From assembly GCA_947165675.1 (NCBI GenBank), contig CAMVBJ010000011.1, forward strand, positions 1-64,000: a stretch of 64,000 nucleotides of DNA. The letters are read 5' to 3'. Every line of letters begins with the position of its first letter. Position 1 is the first letter of the stretch. The position numbers and the translations under genes were made by a program. The notes under the pieces were generated by a model. The model made no database searches. It was given only the letters and a program-made list of their open reading frames with translations, and was not told the origin of the DNA. Below, piece after piece: positions 1-8,720 of this stretch. Origin of the DNA: an uncultured Prevotellaceae bacterium (lineage in GTDB: Bacteria; Bacteroidota; Bacteroidia; Bacteroidales; Muribaculaceae).

Positions 1-103
1 GGCCTTCCGCTATTGTCAAGGCGACGGAATGCACCTGCGCGATGGAAATGGTGACCTGATGATGACGTGTCACTACAAGCAATTAAAGAACATCAAACTG
101 TAA
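1..103 (+). CDS. 3' end of an unidentified protein gene (partial)
   Basis: An open frame enters from the left edge (first full codon at base 2) and runs 33 codons to a TAA at 101-103. The visible tail is polar and ends KNIKL; it contains GDGMHLRDGNGDLMM. No domain can be recognised from so short a piece. It lies 12 bp before the next gene on the same strand, so the two could be co-transcribed. It could be a chance open frame, but gene-like composition and placement favour a real 3' end. Confidence 0.4.
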   Translation, partial: AFRYCQGDGMHLRDGNGDLMMTCHYKQLKNIKL

Positions 104-115
104 CAACTTATTAAG

Positions 116-750
116 ATGATGAAAAAGAATAGTAATAAAGGGAAAAAGTCGCTCACTGCGGTGGGTGCCCTGGTTGCTGCCGGGCTCACACCGGGAATTG
201 TCACAGCCCTGCCCACTCAGGGCTCCAATGCCGGACTCACCGCTGCCGAGGTGGTCGCTATCGACGGCAACGCCTATAGCTTTGACGAATTATCCGCCAT
301 ACAACGAGAGAACAGTGTGGACACAATAGAGATGCATATCGTGCTTGAACCGGATCCGAATTCGCGGTTACTCGATCAAATGGCTATGGTGTAGGAGCTA
401 CAAAGTATGGTGTGCGGGGTGCGCATAGTGCCGCACCTATCAGAATTGCTGATGAGCAGAAGCCCCAGTTCCCGGCTGGGGTGGTTGCGCTGATGAAGTA
501 CATCGAGGCTCATATCAATTATCCACCCGAAGCCGCCAAGAGCAATGTTCAGGGTGAAGTCGTTGTGCATTTTGTTGTGAACAAAGACGGTAGCATAGGA
601 GAAGTGGAAATTGTCCGCTCGGTGGATAAGGATCTTGATCAAGAGGCCATCCGCGTTGTCAAGTCGTTGCCCAAGTTCACACCTGGCCATAAAAATGGTG
701 AAGCTGTGAGCATGTGGTATACGCTTTCTGTGCCTTTCAAGCTGAAATAG
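116..750 (+). pseudogene. Exported TonB C-terminal-domain protein, frameshifted
   Basis: The first part (116-394, 92 codons) has a lysine-rich start (MMKKNSNKGKKSLTAVGA), a hydrophobic export segment and the motif TAAEVVAIDGNAYSFDEL, then stops at TAG 392-394. The frame open from 349 to 750 continues with KYGVRGAHSAAP and a typical TonB C-terminal domain (YPPEAAKSNVQGEVVVHFVV, then EAIRVVKSLPKFTPG). The neighbouring paralogue at 999 keeps the corresponding leader and an xxYGVRP segment in one frame, so a single ancestral frame was broken between about 349 and 394 (a -1 or +2 shift). Such domains usually link energy transducers to outer-membrane receptors; here there is no clear spanning helix with a proline-rich stalk. 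A sequencing error or programmed shift is possible, but I see no slippery heptamer. Confidence 0.7.
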
Positions 751-756
751 AAAAGG

Positions 757-915
757 GAACGATATAGCCGTTGACCCTGAAAAGTTTTTTAAATGCTAAT
801 TTCGCTAATGAAGCGAATTTCACGAAAAAAATTAAATATTTCGCATCAAATTAGTTAAAATTCGCGTGATTCGCATTGGCCCCGCAGGGTTTGGGCCAAC
901 ATCTATATCATTGCC
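757..915. repeat. Dispersed element with terminal inverted repeats, copy 1
   Basis: The left end reads GAACGATATAGCCGTTGACC and the right end, on the other strand, GGCAATGATATAGATGTTGG, forming imperfect terminal inverted repeats. The interior is AT-rich with nested dyads (GCTAATTTCGC type) and a GCCCCGCAGGGTTTGGG block near the right end. The same ends and interior recur at 41871-42033, and the ends recur at 49837-49998. No coding capacity is seen. It fills the gap between the two leader-sharing paralogues. Confidence 0.75.
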
Positions 916-998
916 ATAGAGAATGGGAATTTTGAGAATATTAAACTTTGAAGGGTGTTCGGAGTCTAACATATATATAACCCTCTAACTTGAATAAC

Positions 999-1607
999 AT
1001 GAAGAAGAATAGAAATAAAGGGAGAAAGTCGCTTACCGCTGTGGGCGCAGTGGTCGCTGCAGCCGGGCTGGCACCTGGTGCCATTGCTGCTGTTCCCGCC
1101 CATTCTCCCATTCTGAACGTCACTGCTGCCGAGGTGGTTGCCATTGGCGGCAACACTTATAGCTTTGACGAATTATATGCCATGCAGCAACCCGCCGATG
1201 GGCCGAGTAATGCGACAACGCAAGAGCCACCTCAGGTTGCGATGAGGTATGGCGTGCGCCCTTCAACCCAGCATCAAACCTTATATGGCGTGAAACGTCC
1301 CAAAAAACCAGTCGTCATCATAGAAATACCTGAGGGTTTAGACACTATCCAGAATGGCTTGATGGAATGTTGTGCCCTTGTGCTTGATGCCGATCCTTAC
1401 ACCAGAGGAGTCGCATTCACGCTCGACAGTGAGCTGACCCGTGAACTGGAAATGAGCGAAGACCAGTTGAAGGCACTCAAGGCCGAAATCGCAAACCGCT
1501 ATGGCGTGGAAGTGTCACACCATCGATTCCGCCTTGCGGGCCAACTCAACACGCTGCGCCTCATCTCGGAATACATCTACAAGATCAAAAACCTCGGGAA
1601 AAGATAA
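999..1607 (+). CDS. Exported paralogue of the preceding gene, acyl-carrier-like C-terminal domain
   Basis: A 202-residue protein. The leader (MKKNRNKGRKSLTAVGA, then a hydrophobic run to about residue 32) and the motif TAAEVVAIGGNTYSFDEL are near-identical to the frameshifted gene at 116. The middle differs (RYGVRP and YGVKRP repeats). The last about 60 residues (ELTRELEMSEDQLKALKAEI, then NRYGVEV, then LISEYIYKI) look like an acyl carrier protein helix bundle, but the DSL phosphopantetheine serine is replaced (MSED at that place). I chose ATG 999; an in-frame TTG lies at 990. Function unknown. The leader, shared with a different C-terminal domain next door, suggests a reusable export or anchoring module. 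The carrier-like call is by eye only. Confidence 0.6.
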   Translation: MKKNRNKGRKSLTAVGAVVAAAGLAPGAIAAVPAHSPILNVTAAEVVAIGGNTYSFDELYAMQQPADGPSNATTQEPPQVAMRYGVRPSTQHQTLYGVKRPKKPVVIIEIPEGLDTIQNGLMECCALVLDADPYTRGVAFTLDSELTRELEMSEDQLKALKAEIANRYGVEVSHHRFRLAGQLNTLRLISEYIYKIKNLGKR

Positions 1608-1611
1608 GCAG

Positions 1612-1682
1612 TGGGACACGGGGACGGTTCTTTTGTCCCAAAAATTGAAAAAATGGGACAAAAGAACCGTCCCCGTGTCCCA
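1612..1682. repeat. REP-like perfect hairpin
   Basis: Two 29-base arms (1612-1640 and 1654-1682) are exact inverse complements, starting TGGGACACGGGGACGGTTC, with a 13-base AT-rich loop. The GGGGACGGTTC core is typical of repetitive palindromes found in many genomes. As RNA it would form a very stable stem and could also end transcription of the gene at 999. A degenerate relative is at 22427-22472. Confidence 0.8.
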
Positions 1683-1732
1683 GTTTTACGTTATTTAGGG
1701 GGGAATTAAGGGATTTTTAGAAGGGTTGGTAT

Positions 1733-1740
1733 TATCTTTG
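1733..1740 (+). promoter_or_regulatory. Promoter -7 box for the MscS gene
   Basis: TATCTTTG matches the Bacteroidota -7 box TAnnTTTG and sits 20 bp before the ATG at 1761, implying a very short leader. No clean TTG -33 element is seen at the usual spacing. Confidence 0.5.
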
Positions 1741-1760
1741 CGGTGTAAAAACTGTGTTTT

Positions 1761-2921
1761 ATGTTACTGGACAAGATATTATTGCAGATGCCGGTGGCTG
1801 CGCCCGACACGGTAGCGGCCAACAAGATTAAGGAGGCGACCCATGTGGTGACGGCCCAGGTCGATTCGCTGGCCAACCAGCTGCACCCTGACTCGATAGC
1901 GGCCATGACGCCCGAGAAGATTGTCGATAAGTTCAAGTATCTGGACGTGGGCAACCTGGTGACGTCGTTGTCGAGCCAGCTGGTTTCGCTGGCATTGCGC
2001 ATTGTTGCCGCTATCCTGATCTTCTATATCGGCAAGTTCATCATCAACAAGATTTACAGCGTGGTGCGTGCCATCATGGTGCGCAAGGGCTTTGAACGGT
2101 CGTTGACGTCGTTCCTGCTGTCGTTTATCAAGATGACGCTGCTGTTCCTGTTGATTATTACCGTCATCGGGGTGCTGGGCATCGAGACGAGTTCATTCAT
2201 CGCCATCTTTGCCAGTGCAGGTGTCGCCATCGGTATGGCACTGAGCGGCACGTTACAGAACTTTGCCGGTGGCGTGCTCATCCTGCTGATGAAGCCTTAC
2301 AGGGTGGGGGAGTATATCGAGTTCGGCGAGTTCAAGGGAACAGTCAAGGAAATCCAGATTTTCCACACCGTCATCAATACCTATAACAATGACCGCATTG
2401 TCATCCCTAATGGCGGCTTGGCTACCAGTTCGTTGAAGAACTTCAGCGCCGAGCCCTATCATCGCGTGGAGTGGCGTGTGGGTATCAGTTACGGCGACGA
2501 TGTTGACACGGCCCGCAAGGTCGCCCTGGACATCCTGGCTGCCGACAGTCGCATTGTCCACACCGATGCCGACGTCAAGGAGGTGGAGGAGCCCCAGGAA
2601 ACCCCGGTAGAGTCTGACCAAGAAGAGAAAGCCGAGGCGTGGTGGCAACGCTTGTTCCACTGGCATCGCAAGCGCATTGAGCAGTGGAACGAGAGCCAGG
2701 AGGCGCAACTCGCCGCATTGATTCCCAAACCCAACTACATGCCGAGCGTCAATGTGGAGAGCCTTGACGAGAGCCAGGTGACGCTGATCGTGAGGGCGTG
2801 GACCGAGATCGGGAATTACTGGCAGGTGCTGTATGACGTGAATGAGCGGCTCTACAAGCAGTTGCCGCAGCATGGCATCCACTTCCCGTTCCCGCAGATT
2901 GACGTGCATGTGAATAGTTAG
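1761..2921 (+). CDS. MscS-family mechanosensitive channel
   Basis: A 386-residue membrane protein. After a polar N-terminal stretch (1-70) come three hydrophobic segments (about 75-95, 112-135 and 139-185). The last has the small-residue-rich pore helix typical of MscS (FASAGVAIGMALSGTLQNFA), followed by the beta domain (PYRVGEYIEFGEFKGTVKEI; then the VIPNGGL motif). The channel would release solutes on hypo-osmotic shock from the inner membrane. Unusual is a charged, tryptophan-containing insert at about 275-330 within the C-terminal cage region (EEPQETPVESDQEEKAEAWW), after which the conserved beta-rich end resumes. It is followed closely by the TPR gene on the same strand. Confidence 0.9.
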   Translation: MLLDKILLQMPVAAPDTVAANKIKEATHVVTAQVDSLANQLHPDSIAAMTPEKIVDKFKYLDVGNLVTSLSSQLVSLALRIVAAILIFYIGKFIINKIYSVVRAIMVRKGFERSLTSFLLSFIKMTLLFLLIITVIGVLGIETSSFIAIFASAGVAIGMALSGTLQNFAGGVLILLMKPYRVGEYIEFGEFKGTVKEIQIFHTVINTYNNDRIVIPNGGLATSSLKNFSAEPYHRVEWRVGISYGDDVDTARKVALDILAADSRIVHTDADVKEVEEPQETPVESDQEEKAEAWWQRLFHWHRKRIEQWNESQEAQLAALIPKPNYMPSVNVESLDESQVTLIVRAWTEIGNYWQVLYDVNERLYKQLPQHGIHFPFPQIDVHVNS

Positions 2922-2950
2922 TTTTCAGTTTTCAGTTTTCAGTTTTTTAG
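2922..2950. repeat. TTTTCAG tract
   Basis: Tandem copies of about 8 bp (AGTTTTC) fill the gap between the MscS and TPR genes. Related tracts occur at 45805-45885 and 59320-59348. Confidence 0.6.
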
Positions 2951-2956
2951 TTGGAA

Positions 2957-3892
2957 GTGAAGAAGCTATTATCTATCTTGATTGTGGTGGCGGTGACGCT
3001 CGATTGGGTTCAAGTTGGGGCGCAGGTGGTGAACTCGATAGGCGAGGAGAACATGAAGGTGGAGAAGGGGTTGAAACCGCAGCAGCCGAAGCCTGAATCG
3101 CCCTATATTGCCGACCTGGACACCGAGACGCCCTATTTCCAGGCGATTGACTCGGCCCAGAACTACATCTACGCCCACGACTGGCCTGTGGCTGAACAAT
3201 GGTTGGTCAAGGCGTTCAACCTGGACCCGACCAACCCTGGCAACTCGCTGGTGTTGAGTAATATTGCCACACTACAACGCTATCAAGGCAAGCTGGCCGA
3301 TGCCGTGAAGAACTATTCGCTGGCCCTGGACATGACGCCCCATGCGGTGACGCTGCTGCTCAACCGTGCGGCCCTATATGTCGAGATGGATAGCATCGAG
3401 AGGGCTATCGACGATTATGAGCGGGTGTGTGAGCTCGACCTGTATAACACCGAGGCACGCTACTCGCTGGGCGTGCTTGCCATGGAGCATGGCGACACGA
3501 AGCGGGCCGAAGACCTGTTTAATGAGATCAAGCGCATCAACCCCAACTCGGGCTTGTATCACGAGGGCATGGGACTGTTGCACAAGCGCAATGGTAATTA
3601 CAGCCGTGCCGCCGAACTGTTTACCCAGGTGATCAAGGTGCAACCCAACGCCCAATTGCTGGGCAACCGTGCCGACTGTTACCTGGTGATGAAACGACTC
3701 AACGATGCCGAGGCCGACATCCGCACCGCCCTGGAAATGACCCCTGATGACCCCTACCTGTACCTGTTGCGTGCCAAGCTGAACAAGCTGCGCTTTGAGC
3801 GTGACGAGATGAACCGCGACATTGAACATGCCGTTTCCCTGGGCTTGAGCCGTGACTACATTGCATCACAACTGGGGGAGCAAGAACGATAA
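2957..3892 (+). CDS. Exported TPR-repeat protein
   Basis: A 311-residue protein beginning with a signal-peptide-like run (MKKLLSILIVVAVTLDW) if GTG 2957 is used; TTG 2951 and ATG 3053 are alternatives, and the last would remove the signal. The rest is a chain of about six tetratricopeptide repeats (for example the helix pairs around DPTNPGNSLVLSNIATLQRY, YLVMKRLNDAEADI and MTPDDPYLYLLRAKL), a scaffold for protein contacts. Probably periplasmic or lipid-free exported. It is downstream of the MscS gene and upstream of rlmD, all on the plus strand. The partner is unknown. Confidence 0.8.
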   Translation: MKKLLSILIVVAVTLDWVQVGAQVVNSIGEENMKVEKGLKPQQPKPESPYIADLDTETPYFQAIDSAQNYIYAHDWPVAEQWLVKAFNLDPTNPGNSLVLSNIATLQRYQGKLADAVKNYSLALDMTPHAVTLLLNRAALYVEMDSIERAIDDYERVCELDLYNTEARYSLGVLAMEHGDTKRAEDLFNEIKRINPNSGLYHEGMGLLHKRNGNYSRAAELFTQVIKVQPNAQLLGNRADCYLVMKRLNDAEADIRTALEMTPDDPYLYLLRAKLNKLRFERDEMNRDIEHAVSLGLSRDYIASQLGEQER

Positions 3893-3930
3893 TTTTGTCT
3901 TTCCTTGTCTTTCTTGTCTTCAACTTTTTG

Positions 3931-3938
3931 TAATTTTG
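3931..3938 (+). promoter_or_regulatory. Promoter -7 box for rlmD
   Basis: TAATTTTG ends only 8 bp before ATG 3947, so the transcript would start at or next to the start codon. This decides against the upstream in-frame ATG at 3905. Confidence 0.6.
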
Positions 3939-3946
3939 CAGGCACG

Positions 3947-5356
3947 ATGAGAAAGAAGAAGAAAGATATTCCGGTTATTGAGAATTTTGAGATTACGGGC
4001 GTGGCAGCCGAGGGCAAGAGCCTGGGCCGCTGGAACGACCTGGTGGTGTTTGTCCCCTTTGGCGCTCCTGGCGATGTGATTGACCTGAAGATTGACCGCA
4101 AGAAGCACAGCTTTGCCGAGGGGCACATTGAGCGCATGGTCAAGCCCAGCGAGCTGCGCGTGGAGCCGATGTGCGAGCACTTCGGCCTGTGCGGTGGCTG
4201 CAAGTGGCAGCACCTGCCCTACGATTACCAGTTGCAATGCAAGCAGCAACAGGTGGTCGATGCCATGGAGCGCATCGCCAAGGTGCCCATTCCCGCCATC
4301 AATCCCATCTTAGGGTCGGCAGCGACAAGTCATTACCGCAATAAGCTGGAATTCACTTTCAGCAACAAGTGCTGGCTCACCCGTGAACAGCTCGACAGCG
4401 GCGCCGATTTCCCCGATCGCAATGCGGCAGGCTTCCACATCCCTGGCGCCTTTGACAAGGTGCTGGACATCAAGCGCTGCTGGTTGCAGGACGACATCAG
4501 CAACGAATTGCGTCTGTTCATCCGCAACTACTGTGTGGAGAAGGGCTACTCGTTCTATGACATCCGTGGTCAGCAAGGTTTCATCCGCATGACGATGACG
4601 CGCACCGCCTCGACAGGCGAGGTGATGGAGGTGATCGTCTTTGGCCAGGACGACAAGTCTGCTATCGAGGACGTGATGAGCGCTGTGCACGAGCGTTTCC
4701 CCCAGATCACGTCGCTGCTCTACGTCGTCAATCTCAAGGTCAACGACTCACTCGCCGATCAGGAGTTTATCACCTACAGCGGCCGTGACTACATCGAGGA
4801 GGAGATGGAGGGCTTGAAGTTCCACGTGGGTCCCAAGTCCTTCTACCAGACCAACTCCCGCCAGGCCTATGAACTCTACAAGGTGGCACGCCGCATGGCT
4901 GCCCTCACGGGCGACGAACTGGTCTATGACCTATATACGGGCACGGGCACCATCGCCAACTTTGTGGCCCGCCAGGCCCGCCAGGTCATCGGCATCGAGT
5001 ATGTGCCCGAGGCTATCGAGGATGCCAAGCTGAACTCCCGCGTCAACGGCATCGAGAACACCCTGTTCTATGCAGGTGACATGAAGGATGTGCTCACCGA
5101 CGAGTTTATTGCCCAGCATGGTCGCCCCGAGGTCATGATCATCGACCCGCCCCGTGCGGGCATGCATGAGGACGTGGTCAAGGTCATCCTCAACGCCGAG
5201 CCTCAGCGCCTGGTGTATGTGAGCTGCAATCCCGCGACCCAGGCCCGCGACATCGCCCTGCTCGACGAGAAATACCGTGTCATGGAGATCCAGCCCGTGG
5301 ACATGTTCCCCCACACCCACCACGTCGAGAACGTCACCCTGCTCGAAAAGAAGTAA
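3947..5356 (+). CDS. rlmD: 23S rRNA (uracil-C5)-methyltransferase, RlmD/RumA family
   Basis: A 469-residue enzyme that makes 5-methyluridine in 23S rRNA using S-adenosylmethionine. It has an N-terminal TRAM domain (about 10-65), an iron-sulphur cysteine cluster (CEHFGLCGGC with a later Cys), the FYQTNSRQ segment, the SAM-binding motif DLYTGTGTIANF, the DPPRAGMH motif and the catalytic cysteine in VSCNPAT. The length fits the family. Exact site (U1939 or U747) cannot be told from sequence. In other Bacteroidales, rlmD-like genes are often near DUF6452/DUF6048 genes; here that pair is far away at 51-53 kb. Confidence 0.9.
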   Translation: MRKKKKDIPVIENFEITGVAAEGKSLGRWNDLVVFVPFGAPGDVIDLKIDRKKHSFAEGHIERMVKPSELRVEPMCEHFGLCGGCKWQHLPYDYQLQCKQQQVVDAMERIAKVPIPAINPILGSAATSHYRNKLEFTFSNKCWLTREQLDSGADFPDRNAAGFHIPGAFDKVLDIKRCWLQDDISNELRLFIRNYCVEKGYSFYDIRGQQGFIRMTMTRTASTGEVMEVIVFGQDDKSAIEDVMSAVHERFPQITSLLYVVNLKVNDSLADQEFITYSGRDYIEEEMEGLKFHVGPKSFYQTNSRQAYELYKVARRMAALTGDELVYDLYTGTGTIANFVARQARQVIGIEYVPEAIEDAKLNSRVNGIENTLFYAGDMKDVLTDEFIAQHGRPEVMIIDPPRAGMHEDVVKVILNAEPQRLVYVSCNPATQARDIALLDEKYRVMEIQPVDMFPHTHHVENVTLLEKK

Positions 5357-5378
5357 CCCCAATTCTAAAAAAACTATT

Positions 5379-5414
5379 GAGGGTAAGTCTGATGCCAGGC
5401 TTACCCTCATTTTT
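5379..5414 (+). terminator. Rho-independent terminator after rlmD
   Basis: Inverted repeat GAGGGTAAG / CTTACCCTC with a 12-base loop followed by ATTTTT. It ends the rlmD transcript and may also act on the convergent protease transcript. Confidence 0.85.
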
Positions 5415-5429
5415 AAATTTCGTAAGTTG

Positions 5430-5461
5430 ATCACATGCTCACTGATCGGTGAGCATGTGAT
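5430..5461. terminator. Perfect hairpin between convergent genes
   Basis: Arms of 13 bases (ATCACATGCTCAC and its complement) around a 6-base loop, just downstream of the protease stop. The sequence just before it (AAATTTCGTAAGTTGATCAC) resembles the end of the repeat at 12364-12548, so it may be a remnant of that family rather than a true terminator. Confidence 0.55.
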
Positions 5462-5468
5462 GCTATTG

Positions 5469-8400
5469 TCATTTGAGCATTAGTTTGGTTGTTTTCTCTC
5501 TGATTCTCACGATATAGATTCCACTTGAATTGACGGGAATCTCATTGCGGCCCACCTGGAGATTCACTTGCCTGGCATGTCCTGAGATATCACAGATCAC
5601 AACACTTTGCTTTATAGGACTCTCAATGATGATATTCAATCCGTTGGCATAAACCCTTGAATCCATCGTCAGCTCCTTAGCATCGGTGGTTCCATACAAT
5701 CCAGTAGGTGTATTCATGAGTTCATGGGTGTTGAAGGTCTCATCATTATTGTTGGCGCTACTGAGCAGACCAGTAGCTGTTCCGTGTAATCGTATGACAG
5801 ATGCTTTAGCATTGCCTCCGATTAACGAGATGGTTAATATTGCTTCATGATCCCCTACATCATCAGGACGATAGGTAACGGTGATGGTCTTGGTGCAAGG
5901 AATGCTCAGCAAGGGGATGAGTACAGGCGTTATTTCAAAACAGTCATCTCCCGTCAATTTCAATGCAAGGGTTTTAAATGTGAAAGGAGTAATCGGGTCG
6001 ATGATCACCTTGCTGCGGCAATTATCGTCGTTGAAATCGTCTATAATGAAACTTGGTTTTAGCCAGCTTAATTCATGTTTGCCATCACTAAGCATCGGCA
6101 TGGGGACATCATCATTTTCATTGTGACTTGATTCACCATCACTCCCCACGCTGCTAATCATGATAGAGCCATTGGGATATAAATACTTGACATTAAAGGT
6201 CTGGGTAACAGGTGCGCCAGCTTGGGTTTCAAATGAAAGAGAAGATGGGCAACCAGTAATGTAACCATCAGACTTGATTCCGGTCCCCTTTACGGGTATG
6301 CTGACGGTTTCAGCTCCATCGCTCTTGATGGTGAGTGTGGCACGCTTCACTCCTGCGGAGGTGGGATAGAAATAAACGGTCACAGGAACGCCTGCGGCAG
6401 CTTGCTCAGGTTTAATCGTGTATTTAGATAGAGCAAATGACTTACTATAATTATCTGAATAGCTTAATTGTATATCGCTGTGCAGGTTGGTTGCCTTGAT
6501 TAGTATCTTTTCAGAACCCTCATAGCCGGTATAGGTCGGTTTAATAGTAATGGAACTTACATCAGCTGTAATGACAGGTACAGTGTTGCCTAAAATATAC
6601 TGAATTCCAGCCAAGGCATTGATTTTGCCATAGGGTCCAAAGTTACTTTTCTCTGTATATTGATCGGTGATGGCCGTGTGCTCAAAGATGTCGCGGATGT
6701 CATCGGTCGTCAGTGTCTTATTAACGCTCTGAGCTGCTTGTAGATACAGTGCGATAATACCTGCCACGCATGGCGCTGACATGGATGTACCCATCATGGC
6801 GCCTAAGGGATGGGACGGATCGTCGCACACTAGATCAGTTCTATAATCAGCAGACATATACTCATCGGTATCATAGCTGTTAACGCCAGCAACGACGATA
6901 GCGCCAGGGGCGCAAATGTCGGGCTTTGCCTTGCCTGTCGGACCATGGCCAGGCGCTTGATAGGAGGAGAAATAAGCGATATCCTGCAAGGAATAATAAG
7001 AGCTGTAATTTTGAGTATTACCATCGACATCAGTCATTGTGTTCTTGGACACATAAGCTCCAACCGAGATCACATTATCGCTGGACACTTGATCACTAAT
7101 GGTTGAATTATCAGAACCGGAAACAAACACATAATCACCGATTGTGCCATGATAGCTGGCAAACAGGTTGTTGCCATATCCTTCCCATCCGTCAATCATG
7201 CAAGGGCCACCCTCGGAGGGATAGATGCTGATAGCAAGCGCATACTCGGGCTTGGTGTAATTATTCTTCTTCGTCATGCCGTTAGTATAGACAATCACAT
7301 TACACTTGCCACTGTAGTCATCCTCATAGACATATACTTCGGGCAGGCCTGTAAAATAAGTGTTAATGCCCGAAAAATCATCAATAGTGTACCCGGTGAT
7401 TTCATCCGAAGTCCATAGAATCTGGTTTGTTCGGGTGTTCACGACATGCAGTTTGCACGCCAGCTCTTGCCCGGGTGTGCGGTTATAGAAGCACTCGTAA
7501 CCCTCATAAATCCTATTGATATTTAGAAGACTTGTGGCATTATATAAACCATTGATTACGGTACAGAAAGGAGATTGGGCAGATGCCTCTCCCTCGACAT
7601 ATTCAAATCCAACACTCGAAGAATATGCAGCTGAATTACCCGCAGACATCACCAAGATGTGATTAGGGTTATCGCCTGCATATTCGGCGAAAACTTCTTC
7701 AAACTCACCGGTGCCATCATGAGGTCCCCACATACGGCCAAGGCTGATGCTACACACAGCAGGCATATTCTGACTGTCGGCATAATCAAAAATGTATTTG
7801 ATGCCCATAACCATGCTCGTTGAATATAAATGTTCGCCTAAACCGACCAGGACGAGATCTGCCTCGGGTGCCATGCCGCCATAGGTGATGCCATTATAAG
7901 TGAGATTGGAACCTGCGGCTGTCGTAGCCGTGTGCGTGCCATGTGACTGCCCGCTGTAGTCGGTTGTCAATGACGGGATCATCTCGCTCGTGTAAGAAGA
8001 TGGATTCCCTGATTCGTCAAAAATATATGCTTGCTTGATGCGAGAGTTGCCGTCGGCATCCTTGAACATGGCATGTTGAAAATCAATGCCTGTGTCAATT
8101 ATACCAACCACAACGCCCTCACCCTTGAAAGCACAGGGCAGTCCAGAAGTAATGGCATTGCTGTGGTCCAGCACTTGCAGCGTATGGGTGTAGTAGCGGG
8201 ACATATCGGTGTGAACACTCATCTTTTGGGCTACGTTCACTTGCTTGACCGCAGCAATCTGGGCCACGCTCTCGATCTTGTCGACAGGAATCATGGCAAC
8301 CACAAATTTCTTGAAACGCTCTTGAATGATGACACCCATGCTCTCAATGAGAGCGGTGGCATTGGGATCAACGTGAATAAAGGCTGACACCATCTCGACA

Positions 8401-8639
8401 CCATTGACGAGTTCGGCTCGAGCTATCACACGATCCACCTGGCGTTGGCGCAGTAATGGCGCACGTGTTGGCAGGGTGGGACCATCAACTTCCATATCAA
8501 GAGAAATACGGCCGTCCCTCTCGGCAATAAACAGTTGTGTGGAACCAGATAGCTTCTGATTAACATTTGCAATAGCACTGATGCTAAATAGCATTGCTAT
8601 CAATCCAAAAATAATAACTTTTTTCATCATGTGACGCAT
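5469..8639 (-). CDS. Secreted subtilisin-like (S8) peptidase with T9SS-type tail
   Basis: A 1056-residue exported serine protease. A signal peptide follows a cluster of start codons (M1, M4, M5; MMKKVIIFGLIAMLFSISA). The S8 triad is intact: Asp182 in GIIDTGIDF, His233 in SHGTHTATTAAGS and Ser619 in MMGTSMSAPCVAG. A 150-200 residue insert (PA-like) splits His and Ser. After the catalytic domain come Ig-like beta modules (about 690-970) and a C-terminal sorting domain of type IX secretion style, ending GIYIVRIREKTTKLMLK. It should be secreted or surface-held, cleaving proteins or peptides. Upstream lie a -7 box at 8664 and tandem operators at 8721-8760, the same operators found before the ABC exporter and regulator genes. 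Confidence 0.9.
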   Translation of the reverse strand: MRHMMKKVIIFGLIAMLFSISAIANVNQKLSGSTQLFIAERDGRISLDMEVDGPTLPTRAPLLRQRQVDRVIARAELVNGVEMVSAFIHVDPNATALIESMGVIIQERFKKFVVAMIPVDKIESVAQIAAVKQVNVAQKMSVHTDMSRYYTHTLQVLDHSNAITSGLPCAFKGEGVVVGIIDTGIDFQHAMFKDADGNSRIKQAYIFDESGNPSSYTSEMIPSLTTDYSGQSHGTHTATTAAGSNLTYNGITYGGMAPEADLVLVGLGEHLYSTSMVMGIKYIFDYADSQNMPAVCSISLGRMWGPHDGTGEFEEVFAEYAGDNPNHILVMSAGNSAAYSSSVGFEYVEGEASAQSPFCTVINGLYNATSLLNINRIYEGYECFYNRTPGQELACKLHVVNTRTNQILWTSDEITGYTIDDFSGINTYFTGLPEVYVYEDDYSGKCNVIVYTNGMTKKNNYTKPEYALAISIYPSEGGPCMIDGWEGYGNNLFASYHGTIGDYVFVSGSDNSTISDQVSSDNVISVGAYVSKNTMTDVDGNTQNYSSYYSLQDIAYFSSYQAPGHGPTGKAKPDICAPGAIVVAGVNSYDTDEYMSADYRTDLVCDDPSHPLGAMMGTSMSAPCVAGIIALYLQAAQSVNKTLTTDDIRDIFEHTAITDQYTEKSNFGPYGKINALAGIQYILGNTVPVITADVSSITIKPTYTGYEGSEKILIKATNLHSDIQLSYSDNYSKSFALSKYTIKPEQAAAGVPVTVYFYPTSAGVKRATLTIKSDGAETVSIPVKGTGIKSDGYITGCPSSLSFETQAGAPVTQTFNVKYLYPNGSIMISSVGSDGESSHNENDDVPMPMLSDGKHELSWLKPSFIIDDFNDDNCRSKVIIDPITPFTFKTLALKLTGDDCFEITPVLIPLLSIPCTKTITVTYRPDDVGDHEAILTISLIGGNAKASVIRLHGTATGLLSSANNNDETFNTHELMNTPTGLYGTTDAKELTMDSRVYANGLNIIIESPIKQSVVICDISGHARQVNLQVGRNEIPVNSSGIYIVRIREKTTKLMLK

Positions 8640-8663
8640 TAAATGATTAATAATTGTTTAATG

Positions 8664-8671
8664 CGAAATTA
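8664..8671 (-). promoter_or_regulatory. Promoter -7 box for the S8 protease
   Basis: On the minus strand TAATTTCG, with TTG 23 bp upstream. It lies 50 bp from the edge of the tandem operators at 8721-8760, the same distance seen at the other operator-linked promoters. Confidence 0.5.
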
Positions 8672-8720
8672 GTCTTGATAATTAATGTGTGCATCAATCT
8701 TATGCTTCTTTTTTTAACAA

